Source of the DNA: Agapanthus africanus
Taxonomy: Eukaryota; Streptophyta; Magnoliopsida; Asparagales; Amaryllidaceae
NCBI GenBank assembly: GCA_030015575.1
Contig: JASDDO010000024.1
Coordinates: forward strand, 37,596,114-37,660,113
Direction: 5' to 3'
Length of the DNA: 64,000 bases
Shown here: piece by piece, positions 31,643-42,221 of the stretch
How the letters are laid out: each line of letters starts with the position of its first letter
Numbering within the stretch: position 1 is the first letter of the stretch
Notes under the pieces: model-generated
The model's input: the letters and a program-made list of their open reading frames with translations, nothing else
Database searches by the model: none
Told to the model about the DNA's origin: nothing
Translations under genes and position numbers: made by a program

Positions 31643-32264
31643 TTATGACTTTATCCAAAAAAGAAACCTTCGCTCCGACCAGGTGTGGACGAAGGAGCAG
31701 CCCCTAGCCTCCCGCGGAAGTGCAACCACGATCGAAGTGCCGACCAACCGCATGACTCTTGGGAGTCTGCACTTCTCAAAAAACGGAGGGATCTTATGGG
31801 CGCCGAACACCCCGTGCACATGCATTTCCATCCAAGAGGTGAAGTAGTGCATCGGGAAGTTAGCAGGCTGCACCCCAGGCTCATTAGCGTCCATTATAAA
31901 GGTGAGCCAGCCCGGCGATTCCTACTGTCAACTGCAGACCAGCCACCATCCGATGCACTGGGTAGAAAACGGATGGCCGCATGTGGCGCGGGTGCATGGG
32001 GAGCGCAAAGCTGCACAGCCACAATCCCAGGAACCCTACAAAAAAGGTATCCTCATCCATGCCCGGGACGGCGATTTCTGACAGGGGCATGACGGCGGCG
32101 CCGGGGAGATAAAAGTCCTTTTGATCATCATCCGATGTGGATCGATGGTCCAAGCCGAAACCAAAAGGGTCATCAAGCTGGGCGAACTTCTCGCTCCGCT
32201 CCGATAGAAACTCCGGTCGAATGAAGCGGGCGATAAAATCTGCGAAACTGACTCCCCGGACGCC
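31643..32264 (-). pseudogene. Antisense gene: second part of the PMD
   Basis: PMD-type blocks include FLGLWLCSFALPMHP, RPSVFYPVHRMVAG, GIAGLAHLYNG and FPMHYFTSWMEMHV. They match the pattern of plant mobile domain proteins, which occur both as host genes (MAIN-like) and in transposable elements. The frame is broken. Confidence 0.6.
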
Positions 32265-33054
32265 TTATTCCAGATAGAGCCCTTCATAGATGTCCAGCAC
32301 CTTCACCAAGCCCGCAAACTGGTGCTGAATAGCGTTTTCCGGAGTCAGATCAAACACCAGCGGCTTGGTGGCAAAGACGTATTCGTCAGGAGGAAGCAGT
32401 TCCTCGTAATGCTCCCCACTCATCGGCAGACCCGAGATTTCAGCAAACTCCTCCAAAGAGATAGAGACTTCCCTGTCCGTCATTAGGAAGGTGTGGGTGG
32501 GGATATTCCATTGTTCGATAAAAGCCTTAATCCACCACGTTGGAGGAGAGGGATACTCAAAGAGCGAGACGTAGATGGCCGAATACAAACCAATCTTCAT
32601 CAGGTGAGTCCTTTTCGCCGATAAGATGTACCGGGCCCACTGCAAATATCCGGCGGGCAGTCGCGGGATCAATCCAATGTTATAGGCCTGTCCCCAAGGG
32701 CGTGCTTCACCCCGACAGATTCGCCTCCCCAAAATGTCTATGCCGGCGGCGGCTGCACGGGAAAAGCACCAATTGCAGGTTGGAGGAGGTCATCCGGATT
32801 CCAATTTTTAACCTCCACGGCATACTTCACCGGGGGTTCATCCGGATAGGGGATCGAAAATATGGGCTCGGACGGCGTAGCGAAACCGAAGCTTCGACGA
32901 CCCTGGATGATATCGTTATACCACCTACCCCATTGGTGAAGGTTCTTGTGCTCGGGGTCATGATCCTTGATGAGAGTGAGCACCTCTCGGTCCACTGGTG
33001 CCTGGGGAAAACCTCCCTCCGAGCGAACAAACGGGAATGATAGGTCAGCAGGCA
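32265..33054 (-). pseudogene. Antisense gene: N-terminus and first part of the PMD
   Basis: The start MPADLSFPFVRSEGGF is the first ATG of the unit. Downstream, WIKAFIEQWNIPTHTF, then REVSISLEEFAEISGLPMSG, is the classical PMD signature (an EISLxDxxxISGLP-type block). The PMD is a helical domain of unclear biochemical role linked to silencing in host MAIN/MAIL1 proteins. The reading frame is not continuous. Promoter signals upstream (33055-33250) were not recognised. Confidence 0.65.
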
Positions 33055-33903
33055 TGTTTCCTGTGGAGGGACAAAAATTAGCCGTCAGTGTTGTAATTCC
33101 AATGCTTGGCATTTTAAAATTTATACTACATTGCAATGCAGTGGGTAGGGGACCAAATGGGGACCCACAAAATCTGGATGACAGTGCATCATTTAATAAG
33201 ACAGCCCCATCATTGGATGAGACTGTCAATTAATGAAGAGATCCCCAAGAGAATATTCTCATTAATGGGAAATCCCTAGAGACAAGGAGAAAATCTCCTC
33301 TTTCAGAGCAAAGCTCTGTCACAGAGTGACATTTGTCAAACTCTGATCTTAAGGGAATAAAATTTCCTAAAAAAGAGCCTAGCTCTGTAATAATGATGGA
33401 AAGATCCATCAAAAGAAAATTTTAACTCCTAAAGATTAAAAATTTGGGGTCTTAAAAAATCCATGAAAACTTATAAAAAGTTCTTCATTTTCAGATCAAA
33501 AAAAAAGATCTACATTTGATCCATGAGCAAAGCTCTGTTCATGGGTTAAAACCCATGAACAAGATCTCTGTAGATCTATGGACTTCTGAGAGCAAGGCTC
33601 TGTTGATGAAATCCCAAAGAGGTTTTCTTTAGATCAAAGATCTATAAGAGCAAGGCTCTGTTAATTAAATTAAATTAAATTAAATTTAAATTTTACCTAA
33701 GTTGTTCTAAAAATCTGAACTCTAGAGTTCTTGAAAAGAAACGAGAGCAAGGCTCTAAAGTTCTTAAAAGCAAGAGCAAGGCTCTGAAAATCAAGATTCT
33801 TGAAAATGGTAAAACGTTTACTAAGGACCAAGGGTTCTATTTATAGGTGCCTGCGCCCCTTCAACTCACCCGTTGATCCAACGGCCAAAATCTTGTCAAG
33901 TGC

Positions 33904-34300
33904 CACGTGAGCGCAACGGTGAGGGGCATTTGTTTCCCCCAATCAGAGCAAAGCTCTGTTTGAATTTCAAAAATTCAAAAATTGAAGCAACGCTTCAAAT
34001 CCCTTGTGCTGAGCGCAACGCGCCACGTGTCAAAAGCTGATACGTCAGCGCAGCGTCCAAGGCAGCGCGCCCAATCAGAGCAAGGCTCTATTTAAAACAA
34101 AATTAAAGAAAGCAACGCTTCAGTAGCGCAAGCGCTGCGCTGCGTGGCACGTGTCAGCGCAGCGCGGCACGTGTTGCGCAAGCGCAGTTGCTCTGCGTGA
34201 CACGTGTCTGCGCAATTGCACAAACGCAGTTGCGCTGCGCGATACGTGTCAGCGCAGTTGCGCTGCGCTGTGCGCTGCGTGACACGTGTCAAGCGCTGGT
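33904..34300 (+). promoter_or_regulatory. CACGTG boxes in the T1 LTR-like region
   Basis: Six CACGTG boxes, mostly as gcacgtgtcagcgc or gacacgtgtc, lie among gcgcagttgcgctgcg repeats upstream of the TATA box at 34475. Two more lie downstream (about 34845 and 34935). Confidence 0.6.
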
Positions 34301-34474
34301 GCATCTGTGCCAAACAAAATTAAAATTCCAGTAATATCTTTCTGTTCTTGTTAAAACAAGAAGATTGTCTTCTGTAAAAGAGAAGCCCTTGGATCAAAGA
34401 TCTAACGGTGGGGAAAATTCCCTAAATCACTCAGAGAAGGATCTCTTTAACAAATTTAACAAATTAACGGGCAC

Positions 34475-34482
34475 TATATAAA
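34475..34482 (+). promoter_or_regulatory. TATA box of the T1 LTR-like region
   Basis: tatataaa occurs in the context gcactatataaaggcccc. This is the best core promoter in the region, and its + orientation matches T1. Confidence 0.65.
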
Positions 34483-35509
34483 GGCCCCTAGACCCCAATC
34501 AACATGGACATCAACATCAAGATAAAAAAAACAACAGCACAGAGAATAGAGAGAACTCTGAAAAATTTTGAGAAAAAACTCAAAAAGAGAAAAAAGGTAA
34601 AAACCTTTATAAAAAAAAAGAAGAATTTCTTCTGAATAGATCATTGATCTAAGAACAGGATCAATGATCTTCAATAAAAGATAAATAATAACAGTGCCTT
34701 GCACTTTTTTATGAACCATTGGTTCTGAAATCTTAAAGATTCTTTTCTTGAATCCAAAATTGGATCAAGTTATTGAAATAGTGCTATGCACTTGCAAAAA
34801 CTGCACTGTTGCGCTCCTGGGTTGGCGCAAGCCACCAGAGAGCGCCACGTGTCAGCACCATAACCACTTGCGCTATGCGCTTTTAAAAATAGAGCATTAC
34901 TCTTTAAAGTTGGCGCAACTCACCAGAGCGCGCCACGTGTCACAGCGCAACAGCGCAGCGCACTGGCACAGCGCACTGCGCTAGCGTGATACGTGCCACC
35001 TCCACATGCGCTTGCGCTCAATAATTGGCGCAAAGCGCCTGACAAGCCAATGCCAGACAATTAATGCACTGCATTATTTACAGAAGGGCCAAGCCCAATT
35101 AAAAAAAAAGGCCTAACAGGCCAAATTAAATGCAATGCATTATTTTAAAGAAGGGCAGAGCCCAAACAGATGCTCTGCATCATTTATAAAGGGACAGAGC
35201 CCAAAAGGCCTAGCAGGCCAGAATGAAATGCAGTGTATTATTAAACATGGGCAAAGCCCTAGCACAGGCCTAATAGGCCAAAGATAAAAACGTTGAATAT
35301 TCTCAACTGGACTTAGCCCAATCATGGCCGTAAGTCCTCAAATTAAATTGACTGAGCAAGACTGATCTCTTAAATCAATTTACATCCGGTTCAAGGGTAC
35401 ATCTCTGAACTCCTCTGACACCTATCGTTGTAATCCTTCAACGACGTCAGAGAGGTGACGGGTCCCGACAACCACACATCGATACGGACTGCGGGGTCCT
35501 TAAACTCGT

Positions 35510-35650
35510 GGACCGAAACGTCCTTAAACTAATATTCGTCCCAAAATGGGAATGTTGGACCGAAATGTCCTTAAACTAATGTTCGTCCTAAAATGGGAAT
35601 GTTGGACCGAAATGTCCTTAAACTAATGTTCGTCCCCAAATGGGAATGAT
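35510..35650 (+). repeat. 47-bp tandem repeat with the GGACCGAAACGTCC monomer
   Basis: Units start at 35510, 35557 and 35604. The core ggaccgaaatgtccttaaac is shared with the T1 3' region at about 9520-9600; the spacer (ttcgtcccaaaatggg) is not. Confidence 0.75.
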
Positions 35651-36255
35651 AGACCACCATGTCTCTAAACTGGAAATCGACCACAACGTCATTAAACTAC
35701 ACAATAGAGCCAATTGCTCTCTTGTCGGATCCAAACGATCCCGTTAAGTTGATCTTAGTCTGGAGATTAGGCTAACGTATCCTTAACAAAAGTTTAAGTT
35801 GATCTTAGCCTTAAATAGGGCTAACGTATCCTTAAACCAAAACCCCAAACCCAAATCTAAGAAAATACGGATTTGGACTAATCCACGTCCTACGGGCGAC
35901 GACATAAATTAGTCTCCGTATACAATCCACGGACAACCACAAAAAAAACAAACACCCACGACACAAAGTGACCATCTGGAGAAGGAGAAAGTGGTTACCG
36001 TGATGCGGTAGCGTAATTAACTGCAGGGGCTTGCGCCTGCAGGGAAGAGTGTCCCCACAATCAAAAACCTCTTACCCTGAGGGGGAATATGATGAAGTCT
36101 GCTACATTGGCCGCATCCGTCTAAACCTCCGATACACGGTGCCATAAAACAACTTGGCATCTTCGGAGAGGTGGACGGATGAAACCAAATAGCATCTGCC
36201 CCGAATCTCAGGCAGGACGTCCTCACGTCGTCTTGCGCGTCTTTCGGAGGGGAAC

Positions 36256-37628
36256 ACATCCTAATACGTTTATACAGTATAACTTGGTATTTTAAGTCTT
36301 ACTTTATAATTCTTTTATTTTATTCATATGGTTTGCGAGTGATGCGAAAAAGTGGTGGTGGTTATCCGACCTGACACACATGTGTGAAACCTAGTATGGT
36401 ACTTGATTGTGTCTGTTATTTATCGGTAAAGTGTATCTACGTGAATGTAGTATAATATATGCATTATAAATTTAAAATCATTAGATATCTATTTATAGCC
36501 TAATGACGGATAAATAATATTTTACTAACTGACATTGCATGGCTAATCACCCCATATCTTAATTTGCTTTTATCTATTACGATTAAATCTTGAGATATTT
36601 TATAACCAAATATTTATTAAATCTTAATATATTTATTTATAGTCTTATTCTAAATCTTATTAGGGGTATATGTATTTAATATTATATTATCGCATTATGG
36701 CTTAAATCCTTACGTATGTGTGTTTTTTCTCAAAAATATATTTTAGACGAGATTGTGGAAAAATTTGGTGTAATTTGATATTATCCGTAAAATCCTAAAA
36801 CTAATATATACATACATATATATATAGTTTATATAATATTTATTTTATAAAAAAAACGCTCTCTCTCTCCCCGTCTCTATCTCTCTCTCCCTCTATTCTT
36901 TTTCTTTCTCTCTTTCTGTTCTCTCTACCCAACTCCCTCGTCCCTCGTACCCGAGCCTTAAACCCACGCCGACACCACCTCCGACCTCTTCCCTCCTCGT
37001 CGCCGTCGTCTTGACCTCGTCAACTTCGCCATCCTCATCATTATCTCCCACTACAACCCTGAGACCTCACCCCGAGTCCCCGACCTCCATCACCGAGGAC
37101 CTCCTTCCTCCTCTTCCTTGTCGACCTCGCCTCTCCCATCTCCTCGTCGCCGACCCAATCACCTCTCCTCTTTTCCCTCGACCGTGGCCCAGAACTCAAG
37201 CCACCAGCATCACCCCGACATCATCGTATCTTCTCCTTCTTCTCTTTTCCTTCTCTCGCCGGAGCCTACCGCCGTGACCGCCTACTCCCTCACTGACGAC
37301 TACAATCCAGGTTCATCTCCAGTCACCACCTCCTCAAAACCCAGACCCCATCACCTCTCTCCCTCTTCTTCTTCTCACCGAGCTTCATCCCCGACTTCAC
37401 TTCATCATCGGCAAATCCCGACCCATTGTCGTTGCCTCGACCTAGACGCTGGACCAGAGTTGTCCAAAGAGCACCAGCGAGCATCTCAGAGCAGTACAGA
37501 GTCGCTTTTAGCTAAGATTGTGAGTATGTCGTGTTATCGAAAGTTGCCGTCGTGCGGATATCCGTGTTTTGTCGTGATTTTATCGACCGAGGAAAGTTTA
37601 TAAACTTGTAATATGCTATGTTACATAC

Positions 37629-37674
<46 letters not shown>

Positions 37675-38549
37675 CACATATCTATTGTTTAGCAAATTAT
37701 TAGCAATATACAATCTTTATAGTATTAATCCGTATTTGGTAACAATTGCAAGATTATCTTATTACATGCCAGTTCATTATAGTTTCAATATAATTCCACT
37801 GTAGTTCCATTATCTTTTACCTATACTAAAGTATATCGAGTAGCAAACGTAAAATGTTTATTATAAATAGGTTTAATATATATTATAAATAAATTTATCA
37901 GACTTTACAGTTTAAATAGTATGCATCAGTTAATTGTACAGTGAATTAAATAAACTGGTTACTGTTATTTCGTTGAATATTTCTACTGTTTAATATACAA
38001 TACCTGACATGTGCACGATACGTTCCTTGCTATTGCCATTACTATATTGTTTAAATAACTACAAATGCCGACAATATTGACTAGTTATCCTGATTGATAC
38101 CTGACTTGTTGTCTATTAAACAAGATTGTACACGACTGTTCCTGTGTTGGTATTAGGTAGATATTCTATTCATACCCGACTTGAACACGAAAGCCCGGGG
38201 GAAAGGGGAAATCAAGAATGTAACTAAAACGTAACTCAAGAAGATATTATATAGTTTGCCGTGATTCCGGGCATGAACGGAATAACCGTTGTTTATTGTA
38301 CCGTGTTCCCGTGGGGAATGAATGGGATATATTGTGTCATGGTCCCGTGGGAAATGAACGGGATATATACTGTTGAGTTACGATGAGAATTACATTAATT
38401 GGTTTCAAATACCTTTAGAATAGATAACCTAGAAACACAAATTTTAGAATACACGCGAGATACTTTTAGCCTGCGGATATATCACTTGTGATTGTTTATT
38501 TATAATTATACATTATTTTGCATATAACACCTTATAGTATATTGCCGAG
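36256..38549 (+). repeat. G3 5' LTR, first part
   Basis: This aligns along its whole length with 60388-62551: same landmarks cctaatacgttta, catatggtttgcgagtga, the CT-rich block near 36860-36910 and the TA-rich block near 37620-37680. A pyrimidine-rich segment (36880-37500) is open in more than one frame, but it is LTR sequence. The first few bases are blurred and could include gaacac of the flank. Confidence 0.75.
37632..37670. repeat. (AT)n microsatellite in the G3 LTR
   Basis: About twenty at units lie in the 5' LTR. The 3' LTR has an (AC)n run at the same place (about 61750-61768), so the two copies diverged after insertion. Confidence 0.85.
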
Positions 38550-38658
38550 TGTTCCCGCCAAAATTTTGGCTCAAAACTTGCTCCTTTAAAAAAAATAAAA
38601 ATAATAATAATAACAATAAAATAGAAATAAAAATAAAGGATAACCCCCAATGGGGCAT

Positions 38659-39040
38659 CACGTGCCCACACGTGACCGGGGGTCACGTGCCAACACGTGA
38701 TGGGTTCCTGAGGACTCTGAAATAATAAGAATTGAATCCTAATCAAATGGGGTCACGTGCCCACACGTGATGGGCCTTTAAACCCACTGAAAAGAATTAA
38801 AGGTATAATAAAACAACATGGAAAAACCCCAATGGGGCATTACGTGCCCACATGTGACCAAGGGTCACGTGCTGACACATGATAATTCCTGAGTTCTTTA
38901 AAACAACAGAATTAAATTCTGGTTAAATGCTTAATCAAGGGGTCACGTGCCAACACGTGATGGGTTCCTAAAGATCTCTGAATTAATAGAATTAAATTCT
39001 AATTAAATTGTCAATCAGTGGGGTCGCGTGCTAACACGTG
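38659..39040 (+). promoter_or_regulatory. CACGTG array in X
   Basis: About ten CACGTG boxes are arranged as pairs, gtcacgtgccaacacgtgat, in a repeating unit of about 100 bp. They lie upstream of the TATA box at 39392. Confidence 0.7.
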
Positions 39041-39391
39041 ATAGGCTCTTAAACCTTCTGAACTAATAAAATTAAATTCTAATTAAGGGAAATCAAAAAC
39101 CCTAATATTTTCTTAGATTTTTCCAAACAAAAAGATTACGTTCTGTAAAGTGGAGCACCGTTGGATTAAAAATCCAATGGTGATTAAAAAATCACCAATT
39201 TATAGAAAGATTTTATATAAAGAAAGATTTCCTTGAAATTTGCCAAGAATAACAGATGAAAGATCTTTTGGATTAAAAATCCAATGGTGAATAAAATTCA
39301 CTGAGCGATCTAAAAGATCATGTTGGTTACAAAATCAATTAAAATCTTTCAATGAAAGATTGACTAAACAAACTGATTCTTTTCTTTCTCC

Positions 39392-39399
39392 TATAAATA
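39392..39399 (+). promoter_or_regulatory. TATA box of X
   Basis: tataaata occurs in tttctcctataaataaaagc, followed by a purine-rich leader (39420-39530) with acaacaacagagag. Confidence 0.6.
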
Positions 39400-39818
39400 A
39401 AAGCCAAGAGGGAAGAAGAGGGATACAACAACAACAGAGAGAAAAAAGAAGAGAATTTAATTCTCCAAAAAGAAAAGAAGATTTCCTCAGAAGAGAAAGA
39501 AACCATAAGTGAGAAAGGGAATGAGATTATAAGCTCCACAAAACAAAAAGAGAATTTAATTCTCAAACTAAGAGTTTAACTCTTCTAAATAAGAACTTAG
39601 TTCTTCCTTTAGTTGAAGATCTGCAGATGCAGATCTCCCCATAAGTTGAGAATTTAATTCTCATCGGGGAGATTCTGCCATGCAGATCCAAAACTTAGAG
39701 CGAGAATTGAGTTTAAAGAATTTAATTCTTCTATATACATAGGAATTTAATTCCTCTAAACAAAATTAGGGTTTAACCCTACCAAAAAATTTAATTCTTA
39801 AAACAAGGGACTTAAAAC

Positions 39819-41995
39819 TGTTAGTTATATGTATGCCCTAGAGGCCATTACTGTACATGCGTTGTATATTGTAGTGGATGCTGGGACATATATAGGGAGG
39901 ACTTTCTTGCTCGACATGATAGTATGTTATTCGGTTGTACTTTATCTTAACATGTACTCTGATTGTCTCTATGTTACATGTTGATAAAGCCCTTTAGGAT
40001 ATGTACTCGACTACTGGGACTATGATGAGATCATACTAGTGGGGACACGGTAGTCGACGAGTATATCTTATAACTGTTCCTAGTCGAGGGTGTATCGAGA
40101 CAGGGCATCGATACACCAGAGTAGACTAGCGTATGCGCTTCTTGACCCATATGATGGGCGATGGATGATCCCATATCCATTGGTGTTTGACATCAGAGAA
40201 AGTATACGGGTGCTCAGTGGAGACTGGGTACACTGGACGGACTCGCCGAGAACTCCCAGATGGTATTATACCTCACGTCAGATGGCAGTTCTCTGGTGAC
40301 ACTGGTACAGAGTAGTCTGTAGACCCGAGATCGTCATAGAGTCTTGTGTGATTCCCACCGTGCTTTGATTTCTATCATACCACGTCCAAGAGGGCGTGCA
40401 AAAAGGTGGCTTTTAGGTACAGTCCCGAATCACATGTAGGTAATGAGCGATAGGAGGGGATTCGTCTCTCCCGGTATAGGGAGTTGATGTTGCGCTGTGT
40501 TCGATTGGCTATAACTATAAATCCCTGGCCAGGGTTGATGAGATTTACTGGTAAGTGTTATCAGTAGTTTCTCGAACTGTTATAGACCTCATATCGACAC
40601 GACTTATCAAGCTACTGGGGTCTTACGTTTACCACCCCTAGGCGAGATATGCGACATATCAGACGAAGAGACCGGGCTGTACGGGAGTGTTATTGACTGG
40701 ATTCACAGGAGAATGTACAGGCTTGCTTGTTGATCTTATGATCGCTCAATACCTAGGTGGCTGTTACATTTAGCTGACCACTTGCAGCTTGTGGGTGTTT
40801 GATATGATCATCGCCTACTGCCGGCGTATTGACGATTCTTTAGAGTCCTACACAGAGGTTTCTTGACTCAGGCAAAACGGAGTAGGAGCACATATATGAT
40901 ATGTGCGGGACCGAGAACAATACGTGTATGTGATACCGTATTAGATTCTCGCGATTTGAGATATCGGCCGGGTATATGTGATATAGCCGGGTCATCGGAT
41001 CAAGTGTTGATTCGATGAACTGATACAGATTATATTAGTCGGTTATTTGTGAAATAGCCGGATTATCGGATCAAGTGTTGATTTGATAATTTAATGTATA
41101 ATTATATATTTGATATATTAAATTGCATTAACTAATATAAGCTCACTAAAAGATTCTTTTTCTCACTCGGGTAATACATTGATATATATGGGATATATGT
41201 TAATTGTTTTGTTTTATTTTGTTACAATAAATATTGTATATGTGATATATAATATTGTAACAAGTTATGATTACTAATGCAACATGATTAGTAGAGATTA
41301 AACATGGTTAGGGTTTGATTTGGGTTAATCTTTTCTAGAAGCTTTTATTTTGTTTCTTGCAAAGATATTTCATTTAGATATTTTGCAAGATATTTCCAAA
41401 CCCAACCCACCCCCTTTAACCCTAGTTAACTCTCTACATTTGGTCAACCATGGTTGCATTTGTAGTTATCATAATAATTCATTATTCATCACAAAAGGTA
41501 TTATTCATTCATTCTTCTTCTTCTTCCTCCTTGCAAAGCTTTCTAACTTTGAGTTTTGTGATGAAAATGAGTGAGATTAAGAAAACAAATGAGAGCTAAA
41601 ATCCTACTTCATCATCCTAATCTATCCTAGCCATTTAGATTAGGGTGTTCACTTCATTAGTGAGTGAGAGCTTGTGTTAAAGAAACTTCAAGGTAGATCA
41701 TCTTTGTTATCGAAGATCGGAAGCAAGCTTGCATCTTTCTCTTCGTGGAGCCTCTCTAGAGTCCGGGTACTCGATGATCGCAGCAAAGGGACCTCAACAC
41801 GGAGCTTTAGAAGTGAAGGACCGGACTACAAAGGTTGTAATCCCAAACTCTTAGATGTTAAAGTGTTTAACATGTTTTGTTTCGCCTAATCTCTAGTTTA
41901 AAGATCTTGGTTAGGGTTGTTCGGCACGTCTAAATTTTAAATCGGGCATGGTTGATGCCTTATAGACCCTTGTGAGAGTGCCTAGTAACCCTGCA
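39819..41995 (+). repeat. C1 first LTR
   Basis: The ends are tgttagttatatg and taaccctgca. It is nearly identical to 47932-50106. The long stretch of regular text at 39830-41100 and the small frames near 40090 and 41350 have exact partners in the second LTR and are LTR sequence, not genes. Confidence 0.88.
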
Positions 41996-41996
41996 G

Positions 41997-42010
41997 TGGT
42001 ATTAGAGCCA
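41997..42010 (+). promoter_or_regulatory. C1 primer-binding site, first copy
   Basis: tggtattagagcca stands one base inside the LTR and resembles the complement of the initiator-Met tRNA 3' end (tggtatcagagcca in the second copy). Confidence 0.75.
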
Positions 42011-42170
42011 AGCTAGAGCTTTAGGCGAAGTCTAGGCGAAGTTTAAAATCCGATCGAACTCCGAATACCCGTAAAACCCTAGTTTCTGGAATTTTTTTAA
42101 AAAGTTGACATTTTTCATATTAAAAATGCTCAGAAAATACTATAAAAAACGACCACAAAATACCTTTATT

Positions 42171-42221
42171 GCGCCGCGGAACCGCGGCCGTACCCTTGCT
42201 TGCGCAGCAGTTCCGCGGCGC
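42171..42221. other. GC-rich hairpin in the C1 leader (also 50303-50353)
   Basis: The arms gcgccgcggaac and gttccgcggcgc are perfectly complementary over 12 bp, with a 27-base loop. The second leader copy keeps ten of the pairs. It lies about 160-200 bp after the primer site. Confidence 0.7.

Larger units (their letters stand above)
12773..33054 (-). other. Antisense, intron-containing PMD-type gene carried by T1, interrupted by later insertions
   Basis: On the strand opposite to gag-pol, a gene runs from an ATG at 33054 to a stop at 12773. It starts with a plant mobile domain (PMD, aminotransferase-like), continues into a proline-rich and basic middle, and ends in a coiled coil. At least eight short GT-AG introns can be read: 30661-30745, 30505-30579, 30063-30132, 15897-15968, 15713-15791, 15551-15628, 15402-15475 and 13262-13323. 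T2 (16031-29610) and an LTR-like block (about 13325-15110) are inserted in it. Antisense extra genes are known in some Tat elements (Grande gene 23). The copy looks degenerate, with a few breaks in its first half. A captured host gene is the likely origin. Confidence 0.7.
1..36255 (+). mobile_element. T1: very long Ty3/gypsy Tat-type LTR retrotransposon, 5' end outside window
   Basis: The coding order on the + strand is ORF1, gag, protease, RT, RNase H, archaeal-type RNase H, integrase. The extra RNase H between RNase H and integrase is the hallmark of the Tat lineage of plant Ty3/gypsy elements. After the integrase comes a long non-coding region full of tandem repeats, then an antisense gene, then an LTR-like region with a + strand TATA box. 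The range includes about 16 kb of later insertions: the MITE at 2078-2438, the LTR-like block at about 13325-15110 and T2 at 16031-29610. The 5' LTR lies before base 1, so target duplication and LTR divergence cannot be read. The element is a fossil with several breaks in its reading frames. The 3' limit near 36255 is inferred from the start of the next LTR. Confidence 0.8.
33055..36255 (+). repeat. LTR-like 3' end of T1
   Basis: This region has LTR features on the + strand: CACGTG boxes (33904, about 34023-34300), a TATA box at 34475, a leader with acaacagcacagagaatag, and a terminal section (35490-36255) repeated almost wholly at 51227-51940. The start is not fixed; tgttgtaattcc at 33094 is one candidate. 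The end near gaaca (36251-36255) is inferred from the X copy. Repeated gcaaggctctg and agcaaagctctg phrases run through 33230-34090. No coding sequence was found. Confidence 0.5.

Noticed and set aside
29581-33054. The PMD gene as an ordinary host gene next to retroelements
   Set aside because: Its coding text continues at 15115-16025 and 12773-13261 on the other side of T2, directly next to the T1 3' region and on the antisense strand, so it belongs to T1. An independent host gene is not fully excluded.
37011-37603. Pro/Ser-rich open frames in the G3 5' LTR (and 61305-61893 in the 3' LTR)
   Set aside because: Pyrimidine-rich LTR sequence. The frames are not kept the same between the two LTR copies.
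40090-40299. 69-residue frame with RASIHQSRLAYALL in the C1 LTR
   Set aside because: Common LTR text present in both LTRs, with no partner domain.
41350-41889. Small open frames duplicated at 49461-50000
   Set aside because: They are identical because they lie in the two LTRs of C1, not because a gene is duplicated.
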